A DNA stretch of 44,419 bases, from contig CACGVB010000001.1 in assembly GCA_902576395.1 (NCBI GenBank), positions 1 to 44,419 on the forward strand. Direction: 5' to 3'. Below, piece after piece: positions 10,636-19,337 of this stretch. The notes under the pieces were generated by a model, which worked only from the letters and a program-made list of their open reading frames with translations, was not told the DNA's origin and did no database searches. The stretch comes from an uncultured Pelagibacteraceae bacterium. GTDB taxonomy: Bacteria; Pseudomonadota; Alphaproteobacteria; Pelagibacterales; Pelagibacteraceae. Each line of letters begins with the position of its first letter. The first letter of the stretch is position 1. The position numbers and the translations under genes are program-made.

Positions 10636-11458
10636 TAAAATAATAGTAGGTTATATTGGTAATAACAGTTTTTTAGCAAAAAAATTTTACAAACAATATA
10701 AAAATAGAATAATATTTAAAGCATACCTTGATGACATCGCAAAACATAATAAATTTAAAAATTGGTTAATCAAAAATAAGGATATAAATATTTTAATAAA
10801 CTTTGCTGCAATTTCATCTGTGAAAAAGTGTGAGAATAATAAAGCAAAAGCATTAAAAATTAATTGTAAGTCTGTTATCAATATACTTAATGTTCTTAAT
10901 AAATTAAAAATGCCTAATTTTGAATATTTTTTAGCAATTTCATCAAGCCATGTTTTTAAAAAATCCTCTTTAAAATTAAAGGAAAATTCTGAAAAAAGAC
11001 CAAATAATTATTATGGTTTTTCGAAACTATCAATGGAAAAATTTATTCTAAAAAACTATAAAAAATTTTTTTTTAAAATTGGTATAGCGCGTATCTTTAA
11101 TTATTATAACAAGAATTCCAAAAATAATTTTTTTATAAATGATGTTATAAATAAATTTAAAAAAAAAGATAAAATAATTAAGTTTACAAATATTAATGCT
11201 TATAGAGACTATATTTCTGTAAAAGATATTAATACAGCCTTGTTTGAAATGATTAATCAAAAATTAGTAGGCGATTATAATATTTGCTCTGGTAAGAAGA
11301 TTTATTTGTCTGATATTGTAAAAAAAATTCACAAAAAGAATAATAAAAAAAAAGTAGCTATTATTAATAAAGGTTATGGAGACTTAATTGGTTCAAATAG
11401 TAAATTAAGAAGAAAAGGATGGAAAATAAGTAATTTTAATATTTTAAATGAGCTTTAA
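10616..11458 (+). CDS. NAD(P)-dependent sugar epimerase/reductase (SDR, RmlD/ColC-like)
   Basis: YIGNNSFLAKKF Rossmann start, INFAAISSVKKCE, YYGFSKLSMEKFI (YxxxK). Confidence 0.7.
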   Translation: MKNHLSNKIIVGYIGNNSFLAKKFYKQYKNRIIFKAYLDDIAKHNKFKNWLIKNKDINILINFAAISSVKKCENNKAKALKINCKSVINILNVLNKLKMPNFEYFLAISSSHVFKKSSLKLKENSEKRPNNYYGFSKLSMEKFILKNYKKFFFKIGIARIFNYYNKNSKNNFFINDVINKFKKKDKIIKFTNINAYRDYISVKDINTALFEMINQKLVGDYNICSGKKIYLSDIVKKIHKKNNKKKVAIINKGYGDLIGSNSKLRRKGWKISNFNILNEL

Positions 11459-12461
11459 ACAAAAAAAAATTATTGTTATTGATAATTCAGATTTATCTTA
11501 CACTGGTGATGATATAAATGGTAAAATAGTAAGAGGTACGGAAACCTCTTTAATTTTACTTTCAGAACAATTTATACGGATGGGGATAAGTGTTGATTAT
11601 TGTAACTCTACAAGATTAAGTAAAGAAGTTAATGGTGTAAATTATTTTAATAAAAATAATATAACTAAAAACAAGTTATATGACCTTGCTATAGTTATTT
11701 CAGATGCTAATGAATTTAAACGTGTTAATTCTTTAAAAAAAGCTGTTTTCTCAAATAGTAATCAACCTTTAGAAAAATTTATAAGAAAAAAACAACTAAT
11801 TCCATTTATTAAGTATAAGCCAACATTGATAACATTATGTGATTATCAATATCAAAAAAGATCATTTCTTACATCATTTTATGGAAAAAAAACTATTCCA
11901 ATAACTGTTGACCCCAAATTTTTAAATATTGATATTGATGAAAATCATATAGCTGAAAAAAAAGTTGTTTATAATATACGATCAAATAGAAATTTAGATA
12001 AATTAATTAATATTTGGTGTGAAAAAATATTTCCATACAACAATGAATTTCAACTTTATATAACTCCAGATTTACTGGAATATAATGATAAACTTAAAAA
12101 AAAAAATATATTTTTAAGATCTATTGGAAGTAGACAGGATATGATTAATGAATTGAAAACATATCGTGCTCTTACCTACCTTGGACATAAATCTGATATT
12201 TTTACACTTACAGCAGAAGAAGCTATTAAATTATGTTTGCCTGTTATTACCTTTGGAATAGGCTCATTAAAAGAGAGGGTAAAGCACATGGAAACAGGCT
12301 ATATAGCAAAAAATGACCAGGATTTTGCTAATTTTACAATTAAACTTCTCAATGATGATGAGTTTTACTTAGATATGAAAAGGAATATGAAAAAAAAACG
12401 TAAGGATAATAATTGGGAGACTATTGCTGATGAATGGATAAAATATTTTTTCAATGAGTAA
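11448..12461 (+). CDS. Glycosyltransferase (GT4-like)
   Basis: VRGTETSLILLSEQFIRMGISVDYC; C-terminal LTAEEAIKLCLPVITFGIGSLKERVKHMETGYIAKNDQDFANFTIKLLND. Confidence 0.75.
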   Translation: MSFKQKKIIVIDNSDLSYTGDDINGKIVRGTETSLILLSEQFIRMGISVDYCNSTRLSKEVNGVNYFNKNNITKNKLYDLAIVISDANEFKRVNSLKKAVFSNSNQPLEKFIRKKQLIPFIKYKPTLITLCDYQYQKRSFLTSFYGKKTIPITVDPKFLNIDIDENHIAEKKVVYNIRSNRNLDKLINIWCEKIFPYNNEFQLYITPDLLEYNDKLKKKNIFLRSIGSRQDMINELKTYRALTYLGHKSDIFTLTAEEAIKLCLPVITFGIGSLKERVKHMETGYIAKNDQDFANFTIKLLNDDEFYLDMKRNMKKKRKDNNWETIADEWIKYFFNE

Positions 12462-13497
12462 GATTTTGATTTTGAAAAATGACAGAGTAGGGGATCTTTT
12501 CCATTCAATAAAAGGTATTTTATCAATCATTGAAATTAATAAACATAAAAGTAATTGTAATATCGAGATTGTTTTGTCTAATTTTTCGAAAGAAATGGAT
12601 TTTTTGTTTAAAGCAAATAATGTTAAGACAAGTGTATTGAATTATAACCTTAACCTTTTTGATAAATTTAATATAATTAAAAAAATACTTAAAAATAAAT
12701 ATGATAAAATTTATATTCTATCTCCCAAAAACATTTATTTTTACCTACCTCTTATCACAAAATCTAAATTTTATGCAATTACAGTAAAAGATTTTAAAAG
12801 AGATAGACCTTATGATTTTTTAAAAAAAAAATTATACAAATATTATGTTAACGATAGAACAAATAAAAAACTAGGCGATAGTATTTCAAACCTTGTAGAA
12901 AAACTTTGTTATGAAGACTCTCTACAAATCCCAGTATTTCCTAATATTTGTAACAGTGTTATTTCAAATTCTCTGAAAAAAAATATTAATTTATTAAAAA
13001 AAGATTTTATTTATGTTCATTATAAACATTCCTTATTTAGTAAAAATGGTTGGACCTTGGAATCGTTTTTTGATTTATTAAATAAAATTTTAAATAAGAG
13101 AATATATAATACCGACAAAAATTATTTTTATCCAAAAATACTCCTTAGCTCTGATATTGGAAATTATGATTACAATAAATATTTTCTTGAAAAATTTTCT
13201 TTTATTAATTTTGATACTGAGAAATGTAAATTTTTGGACTCAAATATTACATATCTACATAACATTAAGATTAGTGATTTATTTAAAATTATTGCTCATG
13301 CGAGCCATGTAATCTCACCTCATGGAACAATGACTGTTATGGCAAGCTATTTAAATATAAACGTTATAGATATTTATGACGTAACAATTTCAAAAAACTC
13401 ATTTCGTGAATTTAAACCTCAAAATAATAATTATAACTTTCTTATATTAAAAAATAGCAGTGATCAGATAAAAGATAAAATTATTAATTTCCTATAA
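12454..13497 (+). CDS. Glycosyltransferase family 9-like
   Basis: KILILKNDRVGDLFHSIKGILSIIEINKHKSNCNIEIV; SHVISPHGTMTVMASYLNINVIDIYD. Confidence 0.7.
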   Translation: MSKILILKNDRVGDLFHSIKGILSIIEINKHKSNCNIEIVLSNFSKEMDFLFKANNVKTSVLNYNLNLFDKFNIIKKILKNKYDKIYILSPKNIYFYLPLITKSKFYAITVKDFKRDRPYDFLKKKLYKYYVNDRTNKKLGDSISNLVEKLCYEDSLQIPVFPNICNSVISNSLKKNINLLKKDFIYVHYKHSLFSKNGWTLESFFDLLNKILNKRIYNTDKNYFYPKILLSSDIGNYDYNKYFLEKFSFINFDTEKCKFLDSNITYLHNIKISDLFKIIAHASHVISPHGTMTVMASYLNINVIDIYDVTISKNSFREFKPQNNNYNFLILKNSSDQIKDKIINFL

Positions 13498-14445
13498 CTT
13501 TATTTTGTTTAAAGCATTATTTTTAAATAAATTTGCTTCATTAATATATCTTCTAACCATTTGTGTAGTTTTATGACCAGTCATAGCCATAATATTTCTT
13601 TCTTCTGCTCCAGCTTCAGCGGCTGATGTAGCAAAACCTGATCTTAGACTATGCCCTGCATATTTATTTGAGTCTAATCCTGCCAATGAAGCATATTTTT
13701 TAACGATTAAAGCTACAGATTTATCTGAAATATCAAATATTTTTCTTTTATTTTCTATTGCAAATCCATAAGTCATATAATTTTTTAGAGCTTTTACAGG
13801 ACAATATTTTTCATTATCAAAGTAGGGGATAGCTTTTATAGTTCCTTCTCCAGATTGATCTGTCTTAGATCTTTTAATGACTATTTTGACACCTTCTTGA
13901 ACAAACTCTATATCTTCGTACTCTATATTAACTAATTCCGATCTTCTAAAACCTCCTGCAAAACCTAAAAGTATTAATGCCTTATCTCTCTTGACATCTG
14001 ATGACTTAACTTTCGCTTCTACTAAACCTTTAGCTTTAATTTTTATCTCATTAATCACATTAATAATTAATTTTAACTCATTGATTAATATAGGTTTTTT
14101 AGCAATTTGCCTTGATCCCAAAGTTCTTTTAATGCCATGAAGGTTTTCCATTATTAATGGATGTTTTGTATCTAAATAATGCCCTTTCATCTTATGAATC
14201 ACGCTTATTGAGGCAATTCTTCTCTTTAAGGTGCTAAATTTAGATGATTTAGACAAGTACGTAAGATAAATGGATAGTATTTTAGGCTCTGTGGGCATTG
14301 AAGATAGGCCATTTTTAATACAGAATGCTGAAAAGTCCTTAAAATCAGCCTGATACGCACGTAATGTATTGTGAGCTTTAGAATTCTTTAAGTTTTTTAA
14401 AGTTTCCAATTCAAGGCTTTTAACGTCAGTTATTAAATTATTCAT
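13492..14445 (-). CDS. Tyrosine recombinase / integrase (XerC/D-like)
   Basis: FAGGFRRSELVNIEYEDI, KRSKTDQSGEG, HSLRSGFATSAAEAG, TGHKTTQMVRRYI: the R-K-HxxR-H-Y catalytic set is present. Confidence 0.95.
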   Translation of the reverse strand: MNNLITDVKSLELETLKNLKNSKAHNTLRAYQADFKDFSAFCIKNGLSSMPTEPKILSIYLTYLSKSSKFSTLKRRIASISVIHKMKGHYLDTKHPLIMENLHGIKRTLGSRQIAKKPILINELKLIINVINEIKIKAKGLVEAKVKSSDVKRDKALILLGFAGGFRRSELVNIEYEDIEFVQEGVKIVIKRSKTDQSGEGTIKAIPYFDNEKYCPVKALKNYMTYGFAIENKRKIFDISDKSVALIVKKYASLAGLDSNKYAGHSLRSGFATSAAEAGAEERNIMAMTGHKTTQMVRRYINEANLFKNNALNKIKL

Positions 14446-14450
14446 ATTTT

Positions 14451-14477
14451 TTTCCGATAACCATTAATTATCGGAAA
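14451..14477. repeat. Perfect inverted repeat TTTCCGATAA-CCATTAA-TTATCGGAAA (dif/att-core-like)
   Basis: Direct reading; 10-bp arms, 7-bp spacer, 5 bp upstream of the recombinase ATG. Confidence 0.9.
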
Positions 14478-14528
14478 CTATAATATAACACATTTTACAA
14501 GTCAAGCATTTAATGTAAAAGAACCTCA

Positions 14529-14693
14529 ATGCCTAAATATGTATTAATCGGTCTGATTGTTGTTATTGGAACATTTTTAGTTATGAATTACTGGCCAAAA
14601 TTAAAAGAACAAACAAAAAATCGTATTTTAATGATTATTTTTGGAATATTTTTTATTAGCATTTTTGTTCTGCTATTTTTATTAATGTTTTGA
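14529..14693 (+). CDS. Small membrane protein, 54 aa (two predicted TM segments)
   Basis: MPKYVLIGLIVVIGTFLVMNYWPKLKEQTKNRILMIIFGIFFISIFVLLFLLMF*; below ORF-track cutoff; directly precedes the DUF2938-like gene. Confidence 0.55.
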   Translation: MPKYVLIGLIVVIGTFLVMNYWPKLKEQTKNRILMIIFGIFFISIFVLLFLLMF

Positions 14694-14699
14694 GGTTAA

Positions 14700-15173
14700 T
14701 TGATAGATATTATTAGTATTTTAGTTGCTGGAATATTTTCATGCATAATTCTTGATATTCTAGGTTATTTACTCAAATTGATGGGTATTCCAGAACCATC
14801 TTGGGGAATTGTTGGAAGATGGACTTATTATATGCTTAAAAATGCTACTTTTTATAACCCAAATATTGCCCATATGCCTAATTTCAGGTATGAAGTTTTA
14901 CTTGGTTGGATTTTTCACTATTATGTATCGATTTGTTGGGCTGTAATCTATTATTTTTGTTTTTTAATGATAGGTCTAAAAATGACATATTTTTCAGGCT
15001 TTATATTTGGAGCTCTCACAACACTTGCTCCATTACTGATATTTTTACCATTAACAGGACAGGGAGTTTTTGCAAATAAGACTGGAATACCCATTAAAAC
15101 ATCAATTATGTTTCTAATCAGACACTCAATTTATGGAATCGCTATGTATGAAGGTTTTAGATGGTTTAGTTAA
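14700..15173 (+). CDS. DUF2938-like membrane protein
   Basis: GIPEPSWGIVGRWTYYMLKN...YEVLLGWIFHYYVSICWAVIYY...TTLAPLLIFLPLTGQGVFANKTG; TTG start. Confidence 0.65.
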   Translation: MIDIISILVAGIFSCIILDILGYLLKLMGIPEPSWGIVGRWTYYMLKNATFYNPNIAHMPNFRYEVLLGWIFHYYVSICWAVIYYFCFLMIGLKMTYFSGFIFGALTTLAPLLIFLPLTGQGVFANKTGIPIKTSIMFLIRHSIYGIAMYEGFRWFS

Positions 15174-15251
15174 AGCTTTAGATTAAGTTATCCCCATTAT
15201 TCAACCCTGTGAAAAACTAAGTATATTCAACGATAAAGTGATACATACAAC

Positions 15252-15466
15252 CTACTCTATCTGATATTGTCTAAAATGAATTAAGAGGCAACTCTTAACT
15301 GACCATCTGGGGAAAAACCGAGAGGTTCAAGCCCAGAGGGCAGAAAGCCTTGCAGAGTAGCGCTAAAATTGTAAGGTGGAGGGCATGGCGGTAGCGCATA
15401 CAACGACGTGCCAAAAACTACTGTTCTTTGTACCTGAAAAGGTGCAAGGAAACAGGGTTTTTTCTT
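15252..15466 (+). ncRNA. Candidate structured RNA (multi-helix, GNRA tetraloops) ending in an intrinsic terminator; class not recognised
   Basis: Locally G+C-rich; CTACTCT/AGAGTAG closing helix; TTAAGAG-GCAA-CTCTTAA; CTGGG..AACC-GAGA-GGTT..CCCAG; AGGGC-AGAAA-GCCTT; GCGCTA/TAGCGC; final GAAA-capped terminator. Confidence 0.7.
15421..15466 (+). terminator. Rho-independent terminator / possible attenuator immediately upstream of ogt
   Basis: CTGTTCTTTGTACCT-GAAA-AGGTGCAAGG(A)AACAG stem (about 15 bp, GAAA loop) followed by GGTTTTTTC. Confidence 0.85.
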
Positions 15467-15468
15467 TT

Positions 15469-15744
15469 ATGATCCTTAAAGGCACAAAATTTCAATTAAA
15501 AGTATGGAATTATCTTAAATCTATTCCTAAAGGTGAATTAAGGACTTATTCTCAAGTAGCAATAGCAATCAAAAAGCCAAAAGCAGTAAGAGCTGTAGCA
15601 AATGCCATAGGAAAAAATCCTTATGCTCCAAAAATACCTTGTCATAGGGTAATAAGGTCAGATGGCTCTTTAGGTGGTTATTCAGGTAAAGGCGGGATAA
15701 ATACCAAGAGAAAATTGCTAAAATTAGAAGGTATTTTGCTCTAA
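15469..15744 (+). CDS. ogt: Methylated-DNA--protein-cysteine methyltransferase (short, catalytic domain only)
   Basis: [60 protein letters not shown]-type motif; start set at ATG 15469 because the track's upstream part lies in the RNA/terminator. Confidence 0.85.
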   Translation: [91 protein letters not shown]

Positions 15745-15848
15745 AAATGTTAAATACCAACGTTTTTTTATAAATATACAATATTTAGTATTGATTTTAT
15801 AATATCGCCTATAAGTTGCACCGTAAAATTACAAATGCTTAAAATAGA

Positions 15849-15867
15849 CCCAATTTTGGGCTTTTAA
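15849..15867. terminator. Possible terminator hairpin CCCAATTTTGGG-CTTTT
   Basis: Short palindrome followed by T-run downstream of ogt. Confidence 0.35.
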
Positions 15868-16267
15868 ATGGTATATTCGAATATTGCAGAGCTATTTCAA
15901 AATCAGCTTTTTTCCCATAAAAATTTAATCATAATTATTTAAAAAATTTAATAAAATGTTTTTGAAACATGTAATTATCTTAATATTATCATATTAGCTT
16001 GTTTTTTAAGTTATTTATCATTAAGTTTTAGAAATTCTAATTTTATTTATAAACTGGTTTTTATTCCCCACTCTATTCTCATACGATCATGTCTAATTTG
16101 GAAAAAATTATGAATTAATTCAATAAAAATAAGACTTTTTTTATGATATTAATCTTTAAGTTAAAAAAATGAAAAATATTCTATAATTATATTATGTTTA
16201 AAAAAGCATTAAATTTCAATTATATATACTATAAACATAAAGTACTACATTAATATATTAGTAAATG

Positions 16268-17128
16268 CTACTTACCTAAATAAAGTCTTGATAAGTAATA
16301 CTCTCTCCTAGATATATAAATACCACAAAAGACTATTAAAGAAAGACCTAAATATGTCCAATTATCTGGCAATTCTTGAAATATATAATAACTAAGTAAT
16401 ATATTAGTAATAATTTCAGTATAACCAAGGGGAGCTAATTTAGAAGCATCAGCGTATTTAAGAGACAAAATAATAAAAAGATGGGCAATAGCTGCTATGA
16501 AGCCAATTAAAGCCATCATAATCCACTGACTATTTGATGGCTGTATCCAAACACCGGGCATAAATAAAGACATGACAATAGTACCTACTGTGCCAGCAAA
16601 TAATAAAGTCAATAGAGAGTTATCAGAGCTACTTAATTTTCTTGTAATAATTAAATAAAAACCATAGCAAATACCATTGCCCAGGGCTGCTAATGTAGCC
16701 AAATTAATCTCTATAAATCCAGGTCTAATAACAATTAAGGTACCAATAAAACCTATGGATACTGCTGTCCACCTTCTTAAGCCTACTTTTTCGTTTAAAA
16801 AAAAGGGGGACATTGCAGTTACACAAATTGGGGCAACAAATGCTAGAGTTAAGGCCTTGGGTAAAGAAATCTCAGATATAGCAAAAAAAAATAAATATGT
16901 TGAAAATACAAAAATCAATCCTCTTATCAATTGAAGCATAGGTTTTTTACTCCAAACCATGGATTTTCTATCAAAAAAAAGCATTATTGAGAGTGCAAAG
17001 ACAACTGTAAAAAAATATCTAGCCCAAGTAATTTGCAAAACATCCATAGATGAACTTAAATATTTTGCCAAAGCATCCATAAATGGAACAATCATCCAAG
17101 CTGATGCATTGAGAATAACAGCCTTCAT
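16268..17128 (-). CDS. EamA/DMT-family transporter
   Basis: Ten-TM EamA-like protein (ALTLAFVAPICVTAMSPFFLNEKVGLRRWTAVSIGFIGTLIVIRPG). Confidence 0.85.
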   Translation of the reverse strand: MKAVILNASAWMIVPFMDALAKYLSSSMDVLQITWARYFFTVVFALSIMLFFDRKSMVWSKKPMLQLIRGLIFVFSTYLFFFAISEISLPKALTLAFVAPICVTAMSPFFLNEKVGLRRWTAVSIGFIGTLIVIRPGFIEINLATLAALGNGICYGFYLIITRKLSSSDNSLLTLLFAGTVGTIVMSLFMPGVWIQPSNSQWIMMALIGFIAAIAHLFIILSLKYADASKLAPLGYTEIITNILLSYYIFQELPDNWTYLGLSLIVFCGIYISRREYYLSRLYLGK

Positions 17129-17144
17129 ATGAAAATTTTATCTC

Positions 17145-18044
17145 TTAATTAAAGTATTTTAAAGCAAAGAATACAGTTATGGGTACAGTTACAAGAGACA
17201 TTAAAGTTGAAATAACTATTGTGCTAGATATGTTATCAACAATTTCCTTAGGCGAATACATTGAAGCAACAAGATAACAAAGTATAGCACTTGGCATAGA
17301 TGACTGAATTAAAAGAACACCAGCAGCAAACCCAGATAGGTTAAAAAAAGAGATCAGCGAAAAGCCAATTAGTGGCCCTATAATAACTCTTCCGGTAGAT
17401 GTAATTAGAGCATCCTTAAAGGAAAAAACTTTCATTTGTGTTAATGAAACACCTAAAGACATTAAAATCATTACTATCATTCCATAAGCAAGAAGCATAA
17501 CAGTATTCAATACAAATATTGGCAAAGGTATTTCGTAATATAGAAAAATAATGGTAGCAATTATTGCATAAAATGACGGACTTTTTATTATAACCTTTAA
17601 ATCAAACTCACGTTTAGCTAAAAAAATATTAAGAGTAAAATGAAGAAGAACGACCAAAGAAGATATGGCTGCCGCAATACCCATACCCAATTTACCATAT
17701 GCAAACAAGCATATTGGAATACCCATATTGCCTGTATTAGGTAAAAAAAATGTTGGTAGTTCTCTCAAATAATCTTTCTTCATCAAAATTAAAAAAATTA
17801 GCCCAACAATTAAAAAAGAGGATAAAAGAATTACTGCATATAAAAAATACTCTGAAAACATTGCAAAAGTTACACCACTTGCCGAAATAGAGAATATTAC
17901 TATAGATGGAGTTCCAAAATTAGCAGAATAAGTAGTTATAAATGATGTATCAAAATTTGGATTTTTTTTACCTAAAAAATATCCGATACCAACTATAAAA
18001 AAAACTGGAAAAAGAACTTCAAATAATTTTATATAAAGTTCCAT
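17145..18044 (-). CDS. AEC-family (auxin efflux carrier-like) transporter
   Basis: FFIVGIGYFLGKK, LFLPNTGNMGIPIC-like motif (FFLPNTGNMGIPICLFAYG), TM pattern. Confidence 0.85.
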   Translation of the reverse strand: MELYIKLFEVLFPVFFIVGIGYFLGKKNPNFDTSFITTYSANFGTPSIVIFSISASGVTFAMFSEYFLYAVILLSSFLIVGLIFLILMKKDYLRELPTFFLPNTGNMGIPICLFAYGKLGMGIAAAISSLVVLLHFTLNIFLAKREFDLKVIIKSPSFYAIIATIIFLYYEIPLPIFVLNTVMLLAYGMIVMILMSLGVSLTQMKVFSFKDALITSTGRVIIGPLIGFSLISFFNLSGFAAGVLLIQSSMPSAILCYLVASMYSPKEIVDNISSTIVISTLMSLVTVPITVFFALKYFN

Positions 18045-19333
18045 TAAAATAATCGAATAAGAACAGGATTTTTAATAATATTTTTATTTGATTTAAATGA
18101 TTTAATACATCTTTGAGCGTCTAATTCATTTGCATTATGAGTAATAAGAACAATCGATGCTGTCTTACTTTTATGATCAGGTATTTGTATTAATCTTTGA
18201 ATAGAAATTTTATACTTCGCCAGAATCTTTGTTATAGAAGATAAAACGCCTGGTTTATCCTTAACTTCTAATCTTAAATAAAGAGAATTTGATGATTGGT
18301 CTTTATTAAATATTTTAGGTTTTAATCTTTTATTTTTAGATATACCAAAAGGATATTTTATATTACCTCTCAATATAGACAATAAATCAGACATCAAAGC
18401 AGAGGATGTTGGTCCTGGACCGGCCCCCTCCCCTTGCAATACAGACTCTCCAATAGGTGAACCATTTAATATAACAGCATTCATTACGCCATCCACATTT
18501 CCTATATAAGAGTCTTTTTTAACTAAACATGGATGAACTCTTTCAAAAATACTATTATTTATAATCTCAGTTATACCTAATAATTTTATTCTAAAATCTA
18601 ACTGATCAGCAATTTTAATATCTGCATAATCGATGTTTTCAATACCTTCCATTAAACATTCAGATTTTGAAATTTTCTTATTGAAAGCTAATGATGTCAA
18701 AATTTTTATTTTAGCTAACGCATCATAACCGTTAAGATCTAATTTTGGATTTCCAGGTTCAGCATAACCTAGTTTCTGTGCCATCTTGAGAACATTTTTG
18801 AAACTATCTTTAGTTCTCTCCATTTCTGACATGATGTAGTTACAAGTACCGTTAAGTATGCCATAAACTTTTGTGATTTTATTTGTAGCTAAACCTTCTT
18901 TTATTGTTCTTACAATAGGAATACCGCCTGCAACAGATGCCTCAAATTCTAAATTAACTTTATTTTTTTCAGCTAGTTCTCCCAGTTTATCACCATGTTT
19001 TGAAATTAATGCTTTATTTGGAGTTATAACATGAATTTTATTTTTAAGAGCTGTCTCAATAATTTTTTTTGAAATACCATCTGATAAACCTATTGCTTCG
19101 ATTACTATATCCAAGTTTTTAATCTTCAAAATATCTAGAGGATTTGAATAAAAAATTTTCTTATTAATTTTAAATTTTCTTTTCTTATTTATATTTTTAG
19201 CCGATATAGCTATAACTTTAATTCTCTTTCCAGTTTTAGTTTCAATATCTTTCTTTTTTGTATTTAACTCATTTAGAACATATGATCCAATTTGACCAAG
19301 TCCAATAACAGCAATATTTATGTTTTTATTCAT
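18044..19333 (-). CDS. hom: Homoserine dehydrogenase (with ACT domain)
   Basis: AVIGLGQIGSYV, ITPNKALISKHG, EASVAGGIPIVRTIKEGLATNKITKVYGILNGTCNYI, GEGAGPGPTSSALMSDL; C-terminal ACT. Confidence 0.96.
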   Translation of the reverse strand: MNKNINIAVIGLGQIGSYVLNELNTKKKDIETKTGKRIKVIAISAKNINKKRKFKINKKIFYSNPLDILKIKNLDIVIEAIGLSDGISKKIIETALKNKIHVITPNKALISKHGDKLGELAEKNKVNLEFEASVAGGIPIVRTIKEGLATNKITKVYGILNGTCNYIMSEMERTKDSFKNVLKMAQKLGYAEPGNPKLDLNGYDALAKIKILTSLAFNKKISKSECLMEGIENIDYADIKIADQLDFRIKLLGITEIINNSIFERVHPCLVKKDSYIGNVDGVMNAVILNGSPIGESVLQGEGAGPGPTSSALMSDLLSILRGNIKYPFGISKNKRLKPKIFNKDQSSNSLYLRLEVKDKPGVLSSITKILAKYKISIQRLIQIPDHKSKTASIVLITHNANELDAQRCIKSFKSNKNIIKNPVLIRLF

Positions 19334-19337
19334 TAAA

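Noticed and set aside
15316-15336. GGTTCAAGCCC resembling a T-arm (possible tRNA or two-piece tmRNA acceptor)
   Set aside because: No 5-bp T-stem, no matching acceptor stem or CCA, no tag-peptide reading frame; the segment is better explained by the AACC-GAGA-GGTT hairpin
15376-15468. N-terminal 31 codons of the ORF-track ogt (MEGMAVAHTTTCQKLL...)
   Set aside because: This stretch is the structured RNA plus terminator; similarity to MGMT begins only after ATG 15469
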